DNA of 64,000 nt from Bradyrhizobium arachidis (GTDB lineage Bacteria > Pseudomonadota > Alphaproteobacteria > Rhizobiales > Xanthobacteraceae): contig NZ_CP077970.1 in assembly GCF_024758505.1 (NCBI RefSeq), positions 3,720,001 through 3,784,000 of the forward strand, written 5' to 3'. The notes under the pieces were generated by a model, which saw nothing but the letters and a program-made list of their open reading frames with translations, was not told where the DNA came from and searched no databases. Below, one piece after another: positions 55,737 through 64,000 of this stretch (the stretch's first letter is position 1; each line of letters opens with the position of its first letter). Position numbers and translations under genes: made by a program.

Positions 55737-56867
55737 TCACTCCAGCGTCGCCAAGAGCCCCGCCATCAGCCGGCCGCGCTCGGCGAGGCTGTCGACCTCG
55801 ATATGCTCGTCGAGCGTGTGCGCATTGGCGCCGCGCACGCCCAGGCCGTCGAGCGTGGGGATTCCCATCGCGCCGGTGAAGTTGCCGTCGGAACCGCCGC
55901 CGGCGCTGGCGTGCGGCAACTCGGCGCCGAGCTGCTTTGCGAGACCGCGCGCCTTTTCATAGAGCGCCATGGTGCCGGCATCGGGTTCCCAGACCGGCCG
56001 GGTGACGCCGCGCGTCACCTTGAAGGTCACGTCGTTGCTGGTGCCTGACAGTGCCAGCATCCTCTCGACGCCGCGGTCGAGATCGGCCTGGCGCTTGGCC
56101 ATGGAGAGCGCTTCGCCGGTCGCGGTGGTGGCGACGCAATTCACCCACTGGCCGCCATGCACGATGCCGACCGAGAAGGTGCAGTCGTCCGTCGTCATGG
56201 CGTCGATCGCGAGAATCTGCCGCGCCATTTCCCGTATCGCGGAACGCCCGGAGGATAGTGTCGCGCCGGCATGGCTCGGCCGTCCGGTGGCTTCCAGGTT
56301 GAAGCGCGCGATCGCATAGCGGCCGGTGACGACGCCGTTGTCGGGACGGCCGGGTTCCGGCACCAGCACGTATTTGTTGCGCGCGGCTTCCGCCTCGATG
56401 ATCTCCCGTGTCGAGGGCGTGCCGACTTCCTCGTCCGGCGTGAACAGGACGGTGATCGGCAGCGGCGTGGTGAAGGATGCGCGCGCCAACTGCCTGATGG
56501 CCTCGAGCGAGAGGTAGTTGCCGCCCTTCATGTCGAAGATGCCGGGGCCGTAGCACTTGTTGCCCTCGCGTCGCCATTTCAGCTTCTCGATGGTGCCGAC
56601 GGGATGCACGGTGTCCAAATGGCCGGCGATCAGGATGCCCGGCTCGCCCTGCCGCGGGTGGGGGAAGCGCGCGCGAACGACGCCGCCAAAGCCCTGTCGG
56701 CCGGCGATGCGCTCGATCGTCGCACCCATAATCGCCATGTCGCGCGCGGCGAGGTCCAGCATGCGGTTCACCGCATCAGCGTCCCAGGTCGGGCTTTCGC
56801 ATTCCACCCACGCGCGCAAGCCTTGCAGCATGGCCTCGGAATCAAAGGGAAGATTGGCTGGATTCAT
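55737..56867 (-). CDS. M20 family carboxypeptidase (CPG2/ArgE-like)
   Basis: 376 residues from Met 56867 (MNPANLPFDSEAML); a longer upstream frame is antisense to the divergent gene. Seen: metal ligands in LIAGHLDTVHPVG, GIFDMKGGNY, VLFTPDEEVGTPSTREIIE (catalytic Glu pair), and SAGGGSDGNF with the late His in NAHTLDEHIEV. Carboxypeptidase-G2-like enzymes release C-terminal Glu or other residues. It is transcribed divergently from the solute-binding protein gene across 273 bases in which no other gene is seen. Confidence 0.93.
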   Translation of the reverse strand: MNPANLPFDSEAMLQGLRAWVECESPTWDADAVNRMLDLAARDMAIMGATIERIAGRQGFGGVVRARFPHPRQGEPGILIAGHLDTVHPVGTIEKLKWRREGNKCYGPGIFDMKGGNYLSLEAIRQLARASFTTPLPITVLFTPDEEVGTPSTREIIEAEAARNKYVLVPEPGRPDNGVVTGRYAIARFNLEATGRPSHAGATLSSGRSAIREMARQILAIDAMTTDDCTFSVGIVHGGQWVNCVATTATGEALSMAKRQADLDRGVERMLALSGTSNDVTFKVTRGVTRPVWEPDAGTMALYEKARGLAKQLGAELPHASAGGGSDGNFTGAMGIPTLDGLGVRGANAHTLDEHIEVDSLAERGRLMAGLLATLE

Positions 56868-57140
56868 CGCTGATCTCTCGGGGCTTCGAGCGCGGCGCAA
56901 CGAGGTCGCGCACGTGTCAGGGAATGTTCTACGGGCGGATTTGTAAAGTGAAATGGCCGAGACGAGAGCCCGTGCGGCGCTGTCGTGGGCATGCACCGAA
57001 AGCGGATTGACGGGCTCGGCGCTTGATGCAAGTCTCGAAAAGATAAAGGCGTTGCAGCACGTTAGGTCGCCTAAAGAACGAACCGAATGCACAAGCAATG
57101 ATCCGCCTTTGACCAGTTTCACGTCAGGAGAAACTTTCAA

Positions 57141-58751
57141 ATGATCCACTTCACGCGCCGGGGACATCGCACGCTCGTCTCCAAACTTGCGCTGTCCGTC
57201 GTCGCGCTGTCGACGGCACTGGCCTCGCCAGTGCTTGCCGCCGCCAGCAAGACGATCACGGCGGTGATGCACTCCGATCTGCGCATCATCGATCCGATCT
57301 TCACCACGGCCTACATCACGCGCGACCATGGCTACATGGTTTACGACACGCTGGTGTCGACCGATTCGAGCTTCAAGATCCAGCCGCAGATGGCCGACTG
57401 GAAGGTCTCCGACGACAAGCTCACCTACACCTTCACGCTGCGCGATGGGTTGAAGTGGCATGACGGCGCGCCCGTCACCGCGGAAGACTGCGTGGCTTCG
57501 CTGCAGCGCTGGGCCAAGGTCGACGGCATGGGCCAGAAGCTGATGGACTTCACTGCTTCCATCGAGGCCACCGACCCGAAGACCATCACGCTGAAGTTGA
57601 AGGAGCCCTACGGCCTGGTGCTCGATTCGATCGGCAAGCCGTCCTCGCGCGTCGCCTTCATGATGCCGAAGCGTCTCGCCGAGACGCCGGCCGACAAGCA
57701 GATCCCCGAGCAGATCGGCTCCGGTCCCTTCAAGTTCGTGCAGGGTGAATTCCAGCCTGGCGTCAAGGCGGTCTACGTCAAGAACACCGACTATGTGCCG
57801 CGCAAGGAGCCGGCGAGCTGGACGGCCGGCGGCAAGGTGGTGAAGGTCGACCGCGTCGAATGGATCACCATGCCGGATTCGCAGACCGCAGTGAACGCGC
57901 TGCAATCGGGCGACATCGACTTCATGGAGAACCTGCCGTTCGACATGCTGCCGGTGCTCGAGGCGAACAAGGAACTTACGGTCGAGGTCTCGAACAAGTT
58001 CGGTTTCCAGACCCTCGGGCGCATGAACTTTCTGCTTCCGCCCTTCGACAACGTGAAGGTTCGTCGCGCAGCGCTGCTGGCGATGAACCAGAAGGACGTG
58101 CTCGACGCGCTCGTCGGCAATCCCAAATACCAAAAGATCTGCGGCGCCTTCTTCATCTGCGATACGCCGCTCGCGACTGACGTCGGCTCCGAGACGCTGG
58201 TCAAGGGCAACGGCATGGCGGAAGCCAAGAAGGCGCTCGCCGAGTCCGGATACGACGGCACGCCCATCGTGATCATGGCGCCCGGCGACGTCACCACTCT
58301 GAAGGCGCAGCCGATCGTGGCGGCGCAGCAGCTTCGCGAGGCTGGCTTCAAGGTCGACCTTCAGGCGACCGACTGGCAGACGGTGGTGAGCCGTCGCGCC
58401 AGCCAGAAGCCCACCAAGGAAGGCGGCTGGAACATGTTCTTCACCAACTGGGTCGCGGCCGACGTCTCCAACCCGATCGCCAATCTCTCGATCGGCGGCC
58501 TGGGCAAGAAGGGCTGGTTCGGCTGGGCTGAGAACGCCAAGATCGAGCAGCTCAAGGACGCGTTCGTGCGTGCGGCCTCGCTCGACGAGCAGAAGAAGAT
58601 CGCCGCCGACATTCAGAAGGAAGCCTACGAGCAGGTGATGTACGTCCCGCTCGGCCAGTATCTCCTGCCGAGCGGCTGGCGCAAATCACTCTCCGGCGTG
58701 CTGGATGGTCCGGCGACGCCGCTGTTCTGGAACGTCGACAAGTCGGAGTAG
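57141..58751 (+). CDS. ABC transporter solute-binding protein, family 5 (dipeptide type)
   Basis: 536 residues, AGGAGA before the ATG. Seen: signal peptide (MIHFTRRGHRTLVSKLALSVVALSTALASPVLAA), the SBP_bac_5 pattern DPIFTTAYITRDHGYMVYDTLV, YTFTLRDGLKWHDGAPVTAEDCVASLQRWAKV, IGSGPFKFVQGEF, DKSE end. Periplasmic receptor; the DppBC-DF membrane part is encoded on the other strand at 51968-55476, so this is its likely partner. A strong terminator follows. Confidence 0.95.
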   Translation: MIHFTRRGHRTLVSKLALSVVALSTALASPVLAAASKTITAVMHSDLRIIDPIFTTAYITRDHGYMVYDTLVSTDSSFKIQPQMADWKVSDDKLTYTFTLRDGLKWHDGAPVTAEDCVASLQRWAKVDGMGQKLMDFTASIEATDPKTITLKLKEPYGLVLDSIGKPSSRVAFMMPKRLAETPADKQIPEQIGSGPFKFVQGEFQPGVKAVYVKNTDYVPRKEPASWTAGGKVVKVDRVEWITMPDSQTAVNALQSGDIDFMENLPFDMLPVLEANKELTVEVSNKFGFQTLGRMNFLLPPFDNVKVRRAALLAMNQKDVLDALVGNPKYQKICGAFFICDTPLATDVGSETLVKGNGMAEAKKALAESGYDGTPIVIMAPGDVTTLKAQPIVAAQQLREAGFKVDLQATDWQTVVSRRASQKPTKEGGWNMFFTNWVAADVSNPIANLSIGGLGKKGWFGWAENAKIEQLKDAFVRAASLDEQKKIAADIQKEAYEQVMYVPLGQYLLPSGWRKSLSGVLDGPATPLFWNVDKSE

Positions 58752-58794
58752 GGGATCAACGCGGCGTCCGCTCCGCGCGCTCCGTCCCAACGCA

Positions 58795-58826
58795 AAACGG
58801 CGCCGCTGTCACCAGCGGCGCCGTTT
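58795..58826 (+). terminator. Intrinsic terminator after the solute-binding protein gene
   Basis: A 14-bp perfect stem AAACGGCGCCGCTG/CAGCGGCGCCGTTT with a TCAC loop is followed by CTGTTTC. Symmetric A and T flanks mean it may also stop the convergent SDR transcript. Confidence 0.88.
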
Positions 58827-58871
58827 CTGTTTCAGTGACCCGTGTCAGCGCGGCGTGACTCCCGCAGGGAA

Positions 58872-59771
58872 TCATTTCTTGGTGCTCGGTGATCCCTGAA
58901 CGCGCTCGATTAGCGCATCTGAAGCGGCGAGCAGGCCGCTTCGATGGGCCGGGTCGACGACGCCGGGGCTGGGCAAGATGGCTTCGGCCTTGTTGTTGAA
59001 CATGGCGCCGCTGTGTCCCCCGATGTCTGATGACACGAGGAGAGGGACGATGCGCTCCGCATAGACCTCGGGTGCGAGGGTCATGAGGCTCGTCAACGCT
59101 TCGACGATCCCGCGCAGCCATTTCCAGCCGAACAGATTGGCGCGAATGTCGGTCTTCACGAAACCGGGGTTGAGGCCGAACGCGTCGATGTGCGGATATC
59201 GGTCGCGCGCGTCGAGCACGATCGCCTCGTTGCCGGCGACCGTGTTCATATGCGCTTTCCAGCGCCCATAGTTCCTTTCGGAATTGAGGTCGTCGACGTC
59301 ACCGGCCTGGCCGCTGCCCGGGAAACCCATCACGAAAACGCGGGGCTTCGTGCCAGGGTTGGCTCGACCGGTCCCGAGGCGCGGTGCAATCTGCTTCAGG
59401 ATCACGTAGCGGCTGAGATAGCTGACCGCCAGATCGCGCTCGATCGCTTCGCCCGTCACCTCGCGCTTCGGGCCCGCCATCACGCCCGTGGTCATGATGA
59501 CGATGTCCAGCGTCTCCGCGGGAAGTTCGCGGGCCACGCGCTGCGCCTCCTTCATCAGGCTCAGATCCGCCCTCATGAAGGTGATGCCCGGTGTGGCTGC
59601 GTCGCGAAAAGTCTGGCCGACCACCAGCACGTGGGCGCCCTGTGCGGCGAGCGACAGGGCAAGCGCTCTGCCGATGCCGCCGGTCCCGCCGACGATTGCG
59701 ACCTTGAGGCCCTTCAGATCCAGCGTTTTCACGGCGACAGGCGACAGGTGGATGGAGGGATCACGCTTCAT
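58872..59771 (-). CDS. SDR family oxidoreductase
   Basis: 299 residues. Seen: VAIVGGTGGIGRALALSLAAQGAHVLVVG (Rossmann, TGGxGG-like), ADLSLMKEAQRVARELP, TTGVMAG in place of NNAG, and YGRWK as the YxxxK pair (~165). The HMNTVAGNEAIVLDAR region is typical of the fungal/retinol-dehydrogenase-like extended SDRs. It lies downstream of the Old Yellow Enzyme gene (16 bases), so both are probably one operon controlled by the divergent LysR gene. Confidence 0.88.
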   Translation of the reverse strand: MKRDPSIHLSPVAVKTLDLKGLKVAIVGGTGGIGRALALSLAAQGAHVLVVGQTFRDAATPGITFMRADLSLMKEAQRVARELPAETLDIVIMTTGVMAGPKREVTGEAIERDLAVSYLSRYVILKQIAPRLGTGRANPGTKPRVFVMGFPGSGQAGDVDDLNSERNYGRWKAHMNTVAGNEAIVLDARDRYPHIDAFGLNPGFVKTDIRANLFGWKWLRGIVEALTSLMTLAPEVYAERIVPLLVSSDIGGHSGAMFNNKAEAILPSPGVVDPAHRSGLLAASDALIERVQGSPSTKK

Positions 59772-59787
59772 ATGTGTTGCGTCCCCG

Positions 59788-60870
59788 TCAGTGCGCGGCC
59801 GCCTGGCCCGACGACTGGGCCAGGGTGGGATAGTCGGTGTAGCCGTTCGCGCCCGGCGTATAGAACGTCGCGCGGTCGGGCTGGTTCAACGGGGCGTTGC
59901 GGCGGAAGCGTTCGGGAAGATCGGGATTGGCGAGGAACGAACTGCCGAATGCAACGGCATCGGCCTTGCCTTCTCTGAGGAGAGCTTCGGCTGAATCCCT
60001 GGTGAGGCCGCCGCCGACGATGTAGGCGCCGCCAAAGCGCGGACGCAGCAGGGCGTGGTAGTCCTTGGCTGTGCCGAACAGCGCGACATGCAGATAGGCC
60101 ATGTCCTTCGCGTTGAGATGTTCGACGAGGTAGCCGTAGGTCTCCTCCGGCGCATCGTCCTTGATGTCGTTGAAATTCATCTCCGGCGAGATTTTCAGGC
60201 CGACGCGGCCCGGGCCGGCCTCTTCGATCATGGCGGCAAGCGTCTCCAGGATGAAGCGCGCGCGGTTTTCAAGCGAGCCGCCATAGGCGTCGGTGCGGCG
60301 GTTGCTGCCGGATGACAAAAATTGCTCCGGCAGATAGCCGGTGGCGCCGTGCAGCTCGACACCGTCGAACCCTGCGGCAAGCGCGTTCCCGGTCGCGCGC
60401 CGGTAGGCGGCGATGATGTCCTTCACCTCGACGGTGGTAAGCGCGCGGGGGGTGACAAAATCCTTTTGACCTTCATCGGTCCAGGACTGCCCCTGCGGGC
60501 GGATCGCCGACGGCGCGACCGGCGCTTTCCCCTCCGGTTGCAGCAGGGGATGCGAGATGCGCCCGGTGTGCATCAACTGCATGAAGATGCGGCCGCCGGC
60601 ATCGTGAACCGCCGTAGCTACGGCCTTCCACCCGGCGATCTGCGCCTCGGTCTCGATGCCCGGCGTGCGGACATATCCCTTGCCGTCGGCGGACGGAAAC
60701 ACACCCTCGGTGATGATGAGCCCGGCATCGGCCCGCTGCGCATAATAAGTCGCGGCCAGGCTGCCAGGGGAGCCGTCCACATTGGCGCGAGACCGCGTCA
60801 TCGGCGCCATCACGAAACGATTGAGAATGTCGGCCTTGCCGAGCCTGACGGGGGTGAAGAGCGATTGCAT
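59788..60870 (-). CDS. Alkene reductase (Old Yellow Enzyme family)
   Basis: 360 residues. Seen: LFTPVRLGKADILNRFVMAPMTRSRA, QLMHTGRISHP, the active-site strand GVELHGATGYLPEQFLSSGSNRRTDAYGGSLENRARF, and late FMN-phosphate loop YIVGGGLTRDSAE / AVAFGSSFLANPDLPERF. FMN- and NADPH-dependent reduction of activated C=C bonds or nitro groups. Odd: the second substrate-anchoring residue of the HxxH/HxxN pair is Thr177 (His174 kept). First gene of an operon with the SDR. Confidence 0.92.
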   Translation of the reverse strand: MQSLFTPVRLGKADILNRFVMAPMTRSRANVDGSPGSLAATYYAQRADAGLIITEGVFPSADGKGYVRTPGIETEAQIAGWKAVATAVHDAGGRIFMQLMHTGRISHPLLQPEGKAPVAPSAIRPQGQSWTDEGQKDFVTPRALTTVEVKDIIAAYRRATGNALAAGFDGVELHGATGYLPEQFLSSGSNRRTDAYGGSLENRARFILETLAAMIEEAGPGRVGLKISPEMNFNDIKDDAPEETYGYLVEHLNAKDMAYLHVALFGTAKDYHALLRPRFGGAYIVGGGLTRDSAEALLREGKADAVAFGSSFLANPDLPERFRRNAPLNQPDRATFYTPGANGYTDYPTLAQSSGQAAAH

Positions 60871-60896
60871 CGGAGATCCTTTCTGTCGGTGAAAGG

Positions 60897-60949
60897 ATAG
60901 GAATTCCTATTCTGGAATAAATACGGTAGAATGGAATTTATTGTTCCAT
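60897..60949. promoter_or_regulatory. Operator/promoter region between OYE and LysR genes
   Basis: The 94-base divergent spacer is AT-rich compared with its surroundings. It holds a perfect 14-bp palindrome ATAGGAATTCCTAT (60897-60910) and a second dyad ATGGAA-N7-TTCCAT (60931-60949), both built on GGAA/TTCC halves. These are candidate sites for the LysR regulator encoded at 60965. Confidence 0.6.
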
Positions 60950-60964
60950 AAATGGCAAGGTCGG

Positions 60965-61840
60965 ATGGAATTGCTGAACGACATGGCTCTGTTCGTGGAA
61001 GTGGTGAAGGCGAACAGCTTCAGCCGCGCCGCCGAAGCGCTTGAAATGCCCAACTCCACGCTGTCGCGCCGGATCAGCCTGCTCGAGAAGGAGATCGGTC
61101 TGCGGCTCCTGCACCGGACCACAAGGCGCATCGAGCTGACGGAAGCGGGCCAGATCTACTTCGAGCGCAGCAAGCGGATCGTCGAGGAAGCTCGGCTCGC
61201 GCACGAACAGCTTGGCGAGATGGTCGCGCAGCCGACCGGAACGTTGCGTGTCTCGATGCCGGTCGATTTTGCGACGACCTATGTCGCGCCTCTATTGCCG
61301 AAATTCGCAAACCTCTATCCGGGTCTCGCGTTCGAGTTCGACCTCACGCCGCGCAACGTCGATCTGGTGGCCGAGCCCTTCGACCTCGCCATCCGCATGG
61401 CAAGGCCGGAGCCGCAAAACCTCATCGCGCGGGTGATCGCGAGGGTCTCGGCCCAACTCTACGCCTCGCCCGACTATCTCGGACGCTACGGCATGCCTGA
61501 TCACCCGGCGGAGCTCGAAGGGCGGCAGTGCCTGACCATGCATACGCTGTCGAGCTGGGGGCTCTATTCAGGAACCGACACGTTCGAGGTGAAGGTCGGC
61601 AGTCGCTTCGCCTGCAACAGCGTCGCGATGATCCGGCGTCTGGCGGCGCTCGGACTGGGCATTGCCTTTCTTCCGGAGCGCGTCGTCGCCGAAGACCTTC
61701 AGGCCGGCCGTCTCGTGAGCATTTTGCCTGCGTGGCAGGGGCATCCGACCTCGGTCTATGCCGTAACGGAAACGCGGCTGCTCCCCGCCAAGACGCAGCG
61801 CTTCATCGAGTTCTTGCAGGAGGAGCTGAGAGGGGAGTGA
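60965..61840 (+). CDS. LysR-family transcriptional regulator
   Basis: 291 residues from ATG 60965. Seen: winged helix-turn-helix (NDMALFVEVVKANSFSRAAEALEMPNSTLSRRISLLEKEIGLRLLHRTTRRIELTEAG) and a substrate-binding domain (~88-290) with GTLRVSMPVDFATTYVAPLLPKFANLYP. CrgA-like type. It is divergent from the OYE/SDR operon and shares a palindromic spacer with it; likely senses an electrophile or quinone-like inducer (inference by analogy). Confidence 0.93.
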   Translation: MELLNDMALFVEVVKANSFSRAAEALEMPNSTLSRRISLLEKEIGLRLLHRTTRRIELTEAGQIYFERSKRIVEEARLAHEQLGEMVAQPTGTLRVSMPVDFATTYVAPLLPKFANLYPGLAFEFDLTPRNVDLVAEPFDLAIRMARPEPQNLIARVIARVSAQLYASPDYLGRYGMPDHPAELEGRQCLTMHTLSSWGLYSGTDTFEVKVGSRFACNSVAMIRRLAALGLGIAFLPERVVAEDLQAGRLVSILPAWQGHPTSVYAVTETRLLPAKTQRFIEFLQEELRGE

Positions 61841-61851
61841 CGCGCCGCGGC

Positions 61852-63123
61852 TCACGCGCCGCGATGATGCGGCCGGAACAGCCGCCCCTTTTCCACCACC
61901 AGCACGATCGCGAGCGACGCCAATGTGCAGAGGAAGAAGCCGGTCGCGAACGGCAGCAGCGTGCCGTCAAAGCTCTGGCCCATGACGACGCCGATCACGA
62001 TCCCGACCAGCGTCGTGATCGAGCCGTAGAGCGAGGAGGCGGTGCCGGCGATGTGGCCCTGCGGCTCCATGGCGAGCGCGGTGAAGTTGGCGATCATCAT
62101 GCCGAAGGCGAACATCATCAGCCCCGACAGCACCAGAAACAGCGCCAGCGGCAACATATGCAGGCTCTCGGCGAGCAGCATTGCGGCCGCGACGACGGTG
62201 TAGAGCGTCAACGCGCCATGCGAGATCACGCGCATGCCGAGCCGTCCGACCAGCCTTGCGTTGAGGAACCCGGCGATTGCGGTGCCGGCCGCGATGGCGG
62301 CGAAGGCGAGCGGGAAATAATGGCCGAGGCGATAGATGCCGACGAAGACCTGCTGGGCCGAGAACACATAGGCGAACAGCGAGCCGATGACGCCGCCGGC
62401 CGCGAGCGCATAGCCGATAGTCTGGCGGTTGGTGACGGTCTGCTTGAAGGCGTCGAGCACGTCGCCAAGCGCGAGCGACCTGCGTTCGCTCTCCGGCAGG
62501 GTCTCCGGCAACCGCAACACGCTCCACGCCAGCGCGAGCAGCCCATAGAGCATCAGCACGACGAAGATGCCGCGCCATTGCGTCAGGAGCAGCACGGCCT
62601 GGCCGAAGGACGGCGCGATCACGGGCACGGCGATGAACACCATCATGGCGAGCGACATCACGCTCGCCATGCGGCGGCCGACATAGCAGTCGCGCACGAT
62701 CGAGGTGGCGATGACGCGCGTCGCCGAGGTGCCGAGCCCTTGCAGCGCGCGGGCGAGCAGCAGCGTCTCGAACGAGGGCGCGGCGATCGCAAGGACACTG
62801 GCGATCGCATACACCGTCATGCCGCCGAGCAGCACCGGCCGCCGGCCGAAGCGGTCCGACAGCGGGCCCATGACGACCTGGCCCACGCCAAAGCCGAGCA
62901 GGAAGGTCGACAGCACGAGCTGGAGATGATTGGCGACGGGAATCTTGAAGGCCGCGCCGATATTGGGCAGCGCCGGCAGCATCATGTCCATCGCCAGCGG
63001 ATTGAGCGCCATGATGGCGGCGATCACCACGACGAATTCGGGAAATCCCATCGGACGGTGTCCCGAGGACACCCAATTGTCGGCATTGACGTCGGACACG
63101 AAAGAACCTGCTGCAAATGACAT
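61852..63123 (-). CDS. MFS transporter, Bcr/CflA drug-resistance subfamily
   Basis: 423 residues from Met 63123 (AAGGTG ahead of it; an earlier Met at 63153 and a later one at 63050 are possible). Seen: 12 helices; ALNPLAMDMMLPALPNIGAAF (the MDxYLPAxP signature of this family), GQVVMGPLSDRFGRRPVLLGG (motif A) and ARALQGLGTSATRVIATSIVRD (motif C-like). Proton-coupled drug efflux. Convergent with the LysR gene (11 bases). Confidence 0.9.
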   Translation of the reverse strand: MSFAAGSFVSDVNADNWVSSGHRPMGFPEFVVVIAAIMALNPLAMDMMLPALPNIGAAFKIPVANHLQLVLSTFLLGFGVGQVVMGPLSDRFGRRPVLLGGMTVYAIASVLAIAAPSFETLLLARALQGLGTSATRVIATSIVRDCYVGRRMASVMSLAMMVFIAVPVIAPSFGQAVLLLTQWRGIFVVLMLYGLLALAWSVLRLPETLPESERRSLALGDVLDAFKQTVTNRQTIGYALAAGGVIGSLFAYVFSAQQVFVGIYRLGHYFPLAFAAIAAGTAIAGFLNARLVGRLGMRVISHGALTLYTVVAAAMLLAESLHMLPLALFLVLSGLMMFAFGMMIANFTALAMEPQGHIAGTASSLYGSITTLVGIVIGVVMGQSFDGTLLPFATGFFLCTLASLAIVLVVEKGRLFRPHHRGA

Positions 63124-63256
63124 GCACCTTGTAGCGTGCATGCTGCGTCGCACAAGCGGCGTTTCGGGATGGCAGCTAGGCGACGTAGTGACCGGACAAC
63201 AATCGGTGAAGGCGGCGTGATGGTTGGGGTGGGTCCGGTCCGAGGCTGACCCGCGA

Positions 63257-63577
63257 TCAGGCCGAGGCGTGCAGCAAGCGCGCCCGCGCTCTGCGCTCCC
63301 ATCGGTCGAGCATTGGCCCGAGATCGCCGAGCCCCGCGGGCGTTGCTTGGCCCTGAGGCATCACCTCATTCGCATTTGCTGGCTGCGGCGACTCCGGTTC
63401 CCTGTGGTCCTTCCACCTGCGCGCCTGGTCGTGTCGCATGCGCGAGATGTGGGCGCGGGTGAAGTAGCCCGCAGCGTACGACATCGCGAGAATAATCAGG
63501 AGTACAACAACATCCACCAGATACACTCCGCTCTCAGAGCACGGCAAAGGGCTCGCCGAGATGGTTAGCTCTTGCAA
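63257..63577 (-). CDS. Small membrane protein, hypothetical
   Basis: 106 residues if started at 63577; a GTG about 17 codons in (before YLVDVVVLLIILAMSYAAGYF) with a GAGAGCGGA upstream is an equally good start. Seen: one membrane segment followed by a charged Arg-rich region (FTRAHISRMRHDQARRWKDHREPE) and a short helix (LDRWERRARARLL). Family not recognised. Isolated gene. Confidence 0.5.
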   Translation of the reverse strand: MQELTISASPLPCSESGVYLVDVVVLLIILAMSYAAGYFTRAHISRMRHDQARRWKDHREPESPQPANANEVMPQGQATPAGLGDLGPMLDRWERRARARLLHASA

Positions 63578-63685
63578 AACATATCGCGCATTTCGTTGAC
63601 AAAAACGCGGCCAAGTTGGGGAAGCGCGCGGCTCATTCCGAGTTGGCGAACTATCCCGACCGTGGTCGCGCGCAGCGGACTTCCG

Positions 63686-64000
63686 TCACAATTTGATCAG
63701 CGCGATGCCGAGATCCTCGCGCTTCCTGCGGCGCAGATGCGCGGCGGTCTCTGCAATGGTGACCTCGAGCGTCGGCTGGACGGTGCCCGAGAGAAGATGG
63801 CCGCCGCGGACGGAGCCGTCCTTGAGCCCGAGCACCGCATGCAGATGCAGGCTGGCCTTGCCGTCATCGCCCTCTGCGAGATCGCCGAGCAGGCTCAACA
63901 CTTCGCATTGCTCGCCCACATCGATCGGCTTGTATTGCTTTTTTGCCAGGTCGAACCAGCCGACCTTGGCCTGCGAGAACGCACCGATCGCGGTGACCGA
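63686..64000 (-). CDS. PPC/DUF296-domain DNA-binding protein (5' part outside window)
   Basis: The minus-strand frame is open to the window edge: SVTAIGAFSQAKVGWFDLAKKQYKPIDVGEQCEVLSLLGDLA precedes the apparent GTG at 63919, which is therefore not the start. Seen: the DUF296 core SLHLHAVLGLKDGSVRGGHLLSGTVQPTLEVTIAE, with the conserved His pair of HLHAVLG and GGHLL. The domain forms trimers, is related to plant AT-hook PPC proteins and occurs alone in bacteria with unknown ligands. At least ~40 N-terminal residues are missing. Confidence 0.85.
   Translation of the reverse strand, partial: SVTAIGAFSQAKVGWFDLAKKQYKPIDVGEQCEVLSLLGDLAEGDDGKASLHLHAVLGLKDGSVRGGHLLSGTVQPTLEVTIAETAAHLRRRKREDLGIALIKL

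Noticed and set aside
56868..58133. N-terminal extension of the M20 carboxypeptidase frame
   Set aside because: It is antisense to the solute-binding protein gene; homology begins at Met 56867.
63686..63919. Complete 77-residue gene starting at GTG 63919
   Set aside because: Family sequence continues upstream to the window edge, so the gene is truncated by the window rather than starting there.

Overview
The window reads as part of an alphaproteobacterial chromosome, most likely Bradyrhizobium or a close relative. This is inferred, because no rRNA or marker gene is present. The reasons are the high GC content, the protein style, a groESL operon with both a CIRCE operator and an alphaproteobacterial RpoH-type promoter, and long interspersed palindromic repeats of several families of a kind common in this group. 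No prophage, integrase, IS transposase or CRISPR array was seen.

Layout. 1-5195: a signalling operon of a FIST sensor protein, a PAS-hybrid histidine kinase, and a HisKA-like/receiver/adenylate cyclase. 5464-16944: housekeeping and envelope genes (DUF72, two glycosyltransferases, a FecR/CHASE2-cyclase pair, DUF899, a DUF2778/Tlde1-like protein, GST/isochorismatase with a divergent LysR gene). 16958-20897: an apparent RNA-repair locus, the most interesting part of the window. It holds a sigma-54-type promoter with an upstream inverted repeat, a structured leader with two tandem degenerate tRNA-Phe-like RNAs plus a third GAA-loop hairpin, then a slipin, a prolyl-4-hydroxylase-like oxygenase and an RtcB RNA ligase. 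Each of the three genes is followed by a copy of the same GC-rich hairpin. 20901-24296: a large autotransporter, convergent with rtcB. 24519-27330: two paralogous AraC regulators, the second frameshifted, and a signal peptidase. 27349-27746: a GIY-YIG nuclease gene sitting inside a split copy of an interspersed palindrome. 27843-30011: groESL.

30288-41429: Usg, a cupin, a nucleoside transporter, an MFS exporter, then the four Anbu-system genes (Anbu proteasome-like protease, transglutaminase, alpha-E protein, circularly permuted ATP-grasp) with a Sel1-type gene and repeats between them, then a CinA-type domain protein and gpt. 41452-45682: a Cys-motif hypothetical, core MetE, a GST, an HCCA isomerase and a quinone oxidoreductase. 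45839-58751: a long minus-strand catabolic block (hydrolase, crotonase, amidase, M20, MlrC/M81, dipeptide-type ABC transporter) followed by a second M20 peptidase and its divergent solute-binding protein. 58872-64000: an SDR and Old Yellow Enzyme with a divergent LysR gene, an MFS exporter, a small membrane protein and a truncated PPC/DUF296 gene.

Working model of the highlighted locus (inference): an enhancer-binding protein, possibly an RtcR-type activator encoded elsewhere, switches on the sigma-54 promoter in response to RNA damage. The transcript carries tRNA-like modules followed by the mRNA for a slipin, a hydroxylase and the ligase that would reseal cleaved RNA.
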